Origin: DYGX01 sp035325905
GTDB lineage: Bacteria; Chloroflexota; Anaerolineae; Aggregatilineales; Aggregatilineaceae
Assembly (NCBI GenBank): GCA_035325905.1
Contig: DAOKYY010000066.1
Location: 1-21,470 of the forward strand
DNA length: 21,470 bases
Direction: 5' to 3'
Below are positions 14,722 to 21,470 of the stretch, piece by piece. The position numbers and the translations under genes are program-made. The notes under the pieces were generated by a model, which was not told where the DNA came from, did not search any database, and saw only the letters and a program-made list of their open reading frames with translations. Each line of letters starts with the position of its first letter. Within the stretch, counting starts at the first letter, position 1.

Positions 14722-15717
14722 CTAAAGCGCGCCCGCCAGCGCGACGACCGCAGCGACATTGGCGATAACCAAGAGCGCGATCAGCAGCACCAGCGCCAGG
14801 GAGCGCCGCGAGAAGCCGCGCGCCGCCTCAATCTCCGCCGGGATATAGGCGAAAAACGCTTCCGGGCCGGGCGGCGACGGCTCGGAGCGCCGGGTCTGGG
14901 TGGGCGCGGGCGGCACAGGGACGCTGAGCGCCGGGCTTGGCTCACCGCCATCGGAAACGCTCTCATCTGCTTCATCAAACGAAAACTCGTGGCGCGGCGC
15001 GGACGGCGGCTGCTCTGCCGGGCGGCGTGGCAGCGCGGTAAGGTCGAGCCACTCGTCCGCCAGATCGTCTTCCGCGAAGCGCCCGCCGCGCCCAGTCGAA
15101 GCCGGGTCCGGCGCGGCGTAGCGCGTCCCACGTCCCAGGTTGTTCCATGCGTTGTCGAGGCCGCCGGAATGGGCATCCGGCCAGCCGGGCAACGCCTCTT
15201 CCACGAATGGGCCAGTGTCCACCATCAGCGCCGTGTCGCCAAACGGCCCCGGCTCGTCGGCTACGAATGGCGCGGACTGTTCCTGGGCTGACCACGTATC
15301 CCCGCTGAGATGAAGCGCATTCACCCACGCATCGTACTCGCGGCCCGATGGCAGCGTAACCTGCTTGCCGCTGCCGTAAACGGCGGGCCGGTCGGCGCGG
15401 CTCCACTCGACGCTGGTCGCGGGCGCATCCGGGTCGCGGCGCACACCGGCCGCTTGGCCCGCCGCGCCTGCCAGCCTGCGCTCGACCGTGGCGAGGCCCT
15501 GGCGTGCGCGACCGTGCGCCGGGTTGAGGGCCAGCACCTTTCTCAAGCAATAGCGCTGCTCCTCCAGGGTCTCGACCATCCCGCTCAGCCACAGCCAGGC
15601 GTCTTCGTGCTGCGGATCACGCTGGATGGCGCTGCGTAGCAGGTCGCGGGCCTCGCCCGTGCGACCGGAGCGGTAAGCCAGCTTCGCTTGCGCGACCAGT
15701 TCTTCGACGGTAGGCAT
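14722..15717 (-). CDS. TPR-repeat protein with acidic linker and C-terminal membrane anchor
   Basis: The 331-residue product starts with two to three TPR-like helices (about 3-82: VEELVAQAKLAYRSGRTGEA, DPQHEDAWLWLSGM, EQRYCLRKVLALNPAHGRA). A long Pro/Ala/Gly/Asp-rich, probably disordered segment follows (85-290). The very C-terminus holds one hydrophobic helix (about 305-331: ALVLLIALLVIANVAAVVAL) preceded by basic residues (ARGFSRRS), so the protein should be tail-anchored with the TPR region in the cytosol. The start is ATG 15717, with GGGAGG seven bases upstream; an in-frame ATG at 15795 would run through the upstream terminator. The TPR wording is like that of Chloroflexota proteins. It lies downstream of fhs but beyond a terminator. 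A protein-interaction scaffold is likely; its partner is unknown. Confidence 0.75.
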   Translation of the reverse strand: MPTVEELVAQAKLAYRSGRTGEARDLLRSAIQRDPQHEDAWLWLSGMVETLEEQRYCLRKVLALNPAHGRARQGLATVERRLAGAAGQAAGVRRDPDAPATSVEWSRADRPAVYGSGKQVTLPSGREYDAWVNALHLSGDTWSAQEQSAPFVADEPGPFGDTALMVDTGPFVEEALPGWPDAHSGGLDNAWNNLGRGTRYAAPDPASTGRGGRFAEDDLADEWLDLTALPRRPAEQPPSAPRHEFSFDEADESVSDGGEPSPALSVPVPPAPTQTRRSEPSPPGPEAFFAYIPAEIEAARGFSRRSLALVLLIALLVIANVAAVVALAGAL

Positions 15718-15753
15718 CCTCGATCCTCCCGCCCTGCGGCCGGGTATCAGACG

Positions 15754-15784
15754 AAAACGTGCACCGGGTAGCGCCCGATGCACG
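15754..15784 (-). terminator. Terminator of the formate-tetrahydrofolate ligase gene
   Basis: On the minus strand CGTGCATCGGG (15784-15774) and CCCGGTGCACG (15768-15758) form an 11-base-pair stem with one U-G pair and a five-base loop, followed by TTTTCGT. It sits 44 bases after the fhs stop codon and before the TPR gene. A shorter GC hairpin (GCGCGG-TTAG-CCGCGC, 15806-15821) without a T run lies between. Confidence 0.72.
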
Positions 15785-15827
15785 CATCTTAGCATATCCT
15801 GTTGCGCGCGGCTAACCGCGCCGCAGG

Positions 15828-17600
<1,773 letters not shown>

Positions 17601-17776
17601 AGGCTGTTTCTCTCCGAAAAGAAGTCCTTAGGTGGCTACTGGCACACGCCTGTCGCCGGGCGGCGCAAGCGCAGCGGACCTCTTTACTGTAGCCGTGCAG
17701 GCCATCTGCGCGCCAGTACGCAACACACCTTTTTGCCGGGTCAAATATCACGACCGGCCCGGGCGCGAGGCGGCGC
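17601..17776. other. 176-bp intergenic region between fhs and the Roadblock-receiver gene
   Basis: I find no ORF with support here. An imperfect inverted repeat GCCGG...CCGGC (about 17738-17761) flanks an AT-rich centre but is followed by A, not T, on the minus strand, so it is not an obvious terminator. TTGACC on the minus strand inside this repeat is a possible -35 of fhs, but I see no matching -10. No THF-riboswitch-like core is visible. Confidence 0.4.
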
Positions 17777-18910
17777 TCAGTCGCCCAACAGGCCCAGGTC
17801 GCGTGCGGCGTCGATGTCCACCCGGCTGGCCTCGTCCGGCCCGAAAGCGGCGGCCATTCTGCCAAGCGCCTCCGGGTCGAACAGGCTGTCGGCGAGCTGC
17901 TCGTCCACCGGCTGGGTGAACAGCGCGTCAGGGTCGAAGGCCGTCTCCGGCAGAGCCTCAAGCATGGCTGCGTCCCCCGCTCCATTCGAGGGCTGGCGCA
18001 GAACGAAGGACTCGCCTTCTCGCGTATGCGGTGACTCCGCAGGCAGAGCGCCCTGCCCCGCCTCCGGCAAGGTGTATGCCGGCGCGCCGATGCGGTCGAT
18101 CATCTGTTCCGCCGCACGCCGCCCGTAAACCGCGACCGCGCCCATCGCAGCCCGGTTCGATCCTTCAAAGAGCAGGCATAAGAAGTAATGCAGACCCAGC
18201 GACAGCGCGTACAGGTCGATTCGCTCGCCGTCGTAATACTGCATCGCCCAGGCGCGGCCCCCGACCAGCGCGCTCATCTCGCCTGTCCGGCTAAAGGATG
18301 GAGCCAGCAGCGCCGCCAGCCGCTCGCGATCGAGGTAGCCGGTCGCGCCTTCGTCGATCAGGACGCGCCCCAGCCGGTCCGCCAGAATCACGCCCATCGC
18401 CCCGACATCGCGCATCAGCGACAGCATGATCGCGCGCAGCGTCTTCAGATCAACCGGCGGCACGCCCGCCGGTAACGTGACTTCGGCAAGGTCCGGCTCC
18501 GCCTTGGAATCAGGCGGCAGACCGTCCAGCGCGACGCGCAGCGCCCGCAGGAACGGCTCCGCGACCGGGCGCACGAAATAGCGAAAGGGCGCCTGCGCCA
18601 GCCGCGCGCGATCGGGCGGCGGATCGCCCTGCTGCGCCAGCACGATCACCGGCGTCGCCAGCGACATACGCGCAATCTCGACGGCCAGCTCAACCCCGTC
18701 TACCCCATCGCCCAGACTGAACGCGCTGACCAGCAGATCCACTGGCGCTCGCTCGACTTCGTACAGCGCATCCGCCGCGCCAGGAACTTCGACCAGCACG
18801 TACTGGCGCGCCAGAAGCGCCAGCGCCCCGCGCACGATCCGCGCGATGTCGTGCTGGGGATCCACCACCACCAGCCGTGGAGCCGGAGCCGCTGACATCC
18901 GTTCCATCAT
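17777..18910 (-). CDS. Pseudo-receiver plus Roadblock/LC7-like domain protein
   Basis: The 377-residue soluble product has an N-terminal receiver-like domain (about 11-128: RLVVVDP, then VDLLVSAFSLGDGVDGVEL, PVIVLAQQGD and YFVRPVAEPFL). The phospho-acceptor Asp position is Ala63, the switch Thr/Ser is Ala92 and the conserved Lys is Arg114, so it should not be phosphorylated normally. Residues ~155-272 look like a Roadblock/LC7 domain (LRAIMLSLMRDVGAMGVILADRLGRVLIDEG, then a Leu-rich helix, strand WAMQYYDG and FEGSN). The tail (275-377) is acidic and Pro-rich with two related 'FDPDALFTQP/FDPEALGRM' segments. It is divergent from a stand-alone Roadblock gene, 254 bases apart. The start is uncertain: ATG 18910 or 18907 (GGGA six to nine bases upstream), or 18922 or 18898. 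Regulatory scaffold for a small GTPase is inference. Confidence 0.78.
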   Translation of the reverse strand: MMERMSAAPAPRLVVVDPQHDIARIVRGALALLARQYVLVEVPGAADALYEVERAPVDLLVSAFSLGDGVDGVELAVEIARMSLATPVIVLAQQGDPPPDRARLAQAPFRYFVRPVAEPFLRALRVALDGLPPDSKAEPDLAEVTLPAGVPPVDLKTLRAIMLSLMRDVGAMGVILADRLGRVLIDEGATGYLDRERLAALLAPSFSRTGEMSALVGGRAWAMQYYDGERIDLYALSLGLHYFLCLLFEGSNRAAMGAVAVYGRRAAEQMIDRIGAPAYTLPEAGQGALPAESPHTREGESFVLRQPSNGAGDAAMLEALPETAFDPDALFTQPVDEQLADSLFDPEALGRMAAAFGPDEASRVDIDAARDLGLLGD

Positions 18911-19164
18911 AACCCATCCCATTCCGCATTTTGCATTAAGAAAGCATCAAGGCGATATGCCACCGGGCTGCGCAGAACGGCCAATTCCGGCGGCGCGCGC
19001 CGCGTAGCAGGCTTAATCCTAACCCCAAACGTATCGCCAGCACAAGCGAGCGGCGCGTGTTGACGAGCCTGGGGCCATATGCTATCATGCAGGCGGCTTG
19101 GAATGAGAGAGACGGCTGCGCCTGCACTCTGGTACCAGGCGCACACGGACAAGGAGCTTCCGGC
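18911..19164. other. 254-bp divergent intergenic region
   Basis: It holds the + strand promoter above, and a palindrome CGGCGCGCGCCG (18991-19002). No convincing minus-strand promoter for the pseudo-receiver gene was found, and no small ORF with a ribosome-binding site. The same 12-base palindrome lies in the leader of the GAP1-like gene (4711-4722). Confidence 0.4.
19060..19088 (+). promoter_or_regulatory. Promoter of the stand-alone Roadblock gene
   Basis: TTGACG (19060-19065) is 17 bases from TATCAT (19083-19088), and TG precedes the -10 by one base (extended -10, TGCTATCAT). Each hexamer has one mismatch. It leaves a leader of about 70 bases. Confidence 0.68.
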
Positions 19165-19536
19165 ATGGCAAAATCGCGGACCGACTTGATGGTCGATCGC
19201 CTGCGAGAGTTGCAGGCCGGGGCGCCCGATATCGCCGCCTCCGCCGTCGTCAGCGTGGACGGGCTGATCATGGCCTCGGCGCTGCCCGCCGACGTTGAGG
19301 AAGACCGGGTGTCGGCCATGTCCGCCGCCATGCTGTCGCTTGGCGACCGGATCGCGACCGAGTTGGGGCGCGGCACGCTGGAGCAGGTCTACATTCGCGG
19401 CGACGATGGCTTTGTGATCCTGATGTCCGTTGGTGAAGAGGCCGTCCTGACCGCGCTGGTACGCGACGGCGCCAAGCTGGGGCTGGTCTTTCTCGACATG
19501 AAGCGCGCGGCGAGTGACCTTGAAAAACTGGTCTAA
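19165..19536 (+). CDS. Roadblock/LC7-domain protein (MglB-like)
   Basis: The 123-residue product is a single Roadblock/LC7 domain: helix LMVDRLRELQ (8-17), strand ASAVVSVDGLIMASALP (25-41) with the typical 'VV..DGL..A' wording, a long helix SAMSAAMLSLGDRIATELGR (50-69), then strands EQVYIRGDDGFVILMSV (73-89) and AVLTALVRDGAKLGLVFLDM (93-112). Proteins like this bind and often activate small Ras-like GTPases of the MglA type. No signal peptide or membrane helix is seen. The start is ATG 19165 with AAGGAG eight bases upstream; an earlier in-frame ATG at 19057 overlaps the promoter and is rejected. It has its own promoter and terminator. No MglA-type GTPase gene is in the window, so the partner is unknown. 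Confidence 0.88.
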   Translation: MAKSRTDLMVDRLRELQAGAPDIAASAVVSVDGLIMASALPADVEEDRVSAMSAAMLSLGDRIATELGRGTLEQVYIRGDDGFVILMSVGEEAVLTALVRDGAKLGLVFLDMKRAASDLEKLV

Positions 19537-19582
19537 CCCCGGCCACCCACAGGGGCGGCCAAGCCCAATACGAGACACTCAC

Positions 19583-19627
19583 GGCGGGGAGACGGTGCAG
19601 CAGCCGCATCTCCCCGTCGCTCTTTTT
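19583..19627 (+). terminator. Strong intrinsic terminator (or attenuator) between the Roadblock gene and pyrG
   Basis: GGCGGGGAGA (19583-19592) pairs with TCTCCCCGTC (19609-19618) over ten base pairs with one G-U, around a 16-base loop, and is followed by GCTCTTTTT. I see no promoter between it and the pyrG start 58 bases downstream, which leaves open regulated read-through. Confidence 0.82.
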
Positions 19628-19684
19628 AACGCGGGGCGCCGGGCGGCACTGCACCGGCGAGACTGGACAGACAGGTGAGATCGT

Positions 19685-21334
<1,650 letters not shown>

Positions 21335-21336
21335 CC

Positions 21337-21470
21337 GTGTCGCTCGCCGAGTACATCCGGGCGATGCCGAAAGCCGAGCTGCACGTGCATCTCGAAGGCA
21401 CGGTCCGTCCCGAGACGCTGCTGGAGCTGGCCGCGGGCAACGGCGTGTCGCTCCCGGCCTCGGACGTGGA
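21337..21470 (+). CDS. add: Adenosine deaminase, N-terminal fragment (runs off the window)
   Basis: Only the first 44 codons are present. The peptide contains MPKAELHVHLEGTVRPETL (10-28), the N-terminal signature of adenosine/adenine deaminases, with zinc ligands H16 and H18 in HVHLEG. The enzyme deaminates adenosine to inosine in purine salvage. Translation starts at GTG 21337, seven bases after AGGAGG (21324-21329) inside the end of pyrG; ATG at 21364 would start right at the motif and is less likely. Adenosine versus adenine specificity cannot be settled from this fragment. Confidence 0.82.
   Translation, partial: MSLAEYIRAMPKAELHVHLEGTVRPETLLELAAGNGVSLPASDV

Noticed and set aside
14719..14732. 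Bidirectional terminator CGCGCT-AA-AGCGCG between the thioesterase and TPR genes
   Set aside because: The small hairpin overlaps the TPR stop codon and has no T run on either strand.
17601..17700. THF-type riboswitch upstream of fhs
   Set aside because: GGAGAGAAA near the start looked similar to the riboswitch's first strand, but the pairing helices and core do not follow.

Overview
The window is GC-rich (about 60-65% by eye) bacterial chromosome with dense, mostly housekeeping gene content. Several features point to Chloroflexota, probably an Anaerolineae-like lineage: a tungsten-type aldehyde:ferredoxin oxidoreductase next to folate C1 metabolism, a TPR protein with the 'AWLWLSG...RYCL.KVL..NP' style common in that phylum, a lipoprotein ending in a LamG/DUF1080-like domain, and a large GTPase-associated-protein-like ORF. 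The taxonomic call is inference. I see no phage, IS element, CRISPR array or integron.

Layout. Positions 1-91 hold the 3' part of a tRNA-Phe and its terminator. A CvrA/NhaP2-type cation/proton antiporter (165-1667,+) converges on an AOR-family oxidoreductase (1731-3899,-), which has a good promoter and a good terminator. An ITPA/HAM1-type nucleotide pyrophosphatase (4087-4653,+) is divergent from AOR. A tightly coupled + strand run follows: a 1060-aa GAP1-like protein (4765-7947), a lipoprotein joined to it by an ATGA overlap (7944-9260), and a NodB-like protein (9265-10056). The last overlaps, tail to tail, a degenerate CPBP-family membrane protein (10024-10818,-), which is coupled by a GTGA overlap to threonine aldolase (10815-11855,-).

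The next minus-strand unit is a nitrilase homologue lacking its catalytic cysteine (12187-13107), a small membrane protein (11942-12166) and a near-perfect terminator. RluA/RluD pseudouridine synthase (13267-14184,-) is divergent from a YbgC-like thioesterase (14280-14708,+). A TPR protein with a C-terminal membrane anchor (14722-15717,-) lies downstream of formate-tetrahydrofolate ligase (15828-17600,-), from which it is separated by a terminator. A pseudo-receiver/Roadblock protein (17777-18910,-) is divergent from a stand-alone Roadblock/MglB-like protein (19165-19536,+). After a strong terminator come CTP synthase (19685-21334,+) and the start of an adenosine deaminase (21337 to the edge,+), two bases apart.

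How the genes fit together. Purine and pyrimidine metabolism (pyrG-add, the HAM1-type enzyme) and one-carbon/aldehyde metabolism (fhs, AOR, threonine aldolase) are conventional. The less ordinary material is the GAP1-like protein with its lipoprotein and NodB-like partners, the two Roadblock proteins, and three proteins (nitrilase homologue, CPBP protein, receiver domain) that keep their fold signatures but lack key catalytic or phospho-acceptor residues. A regulatory small-GTPase system (MglA-type) may connect the GAP1-like and Roadblock proteins, but no GTPase gene lies in the window.
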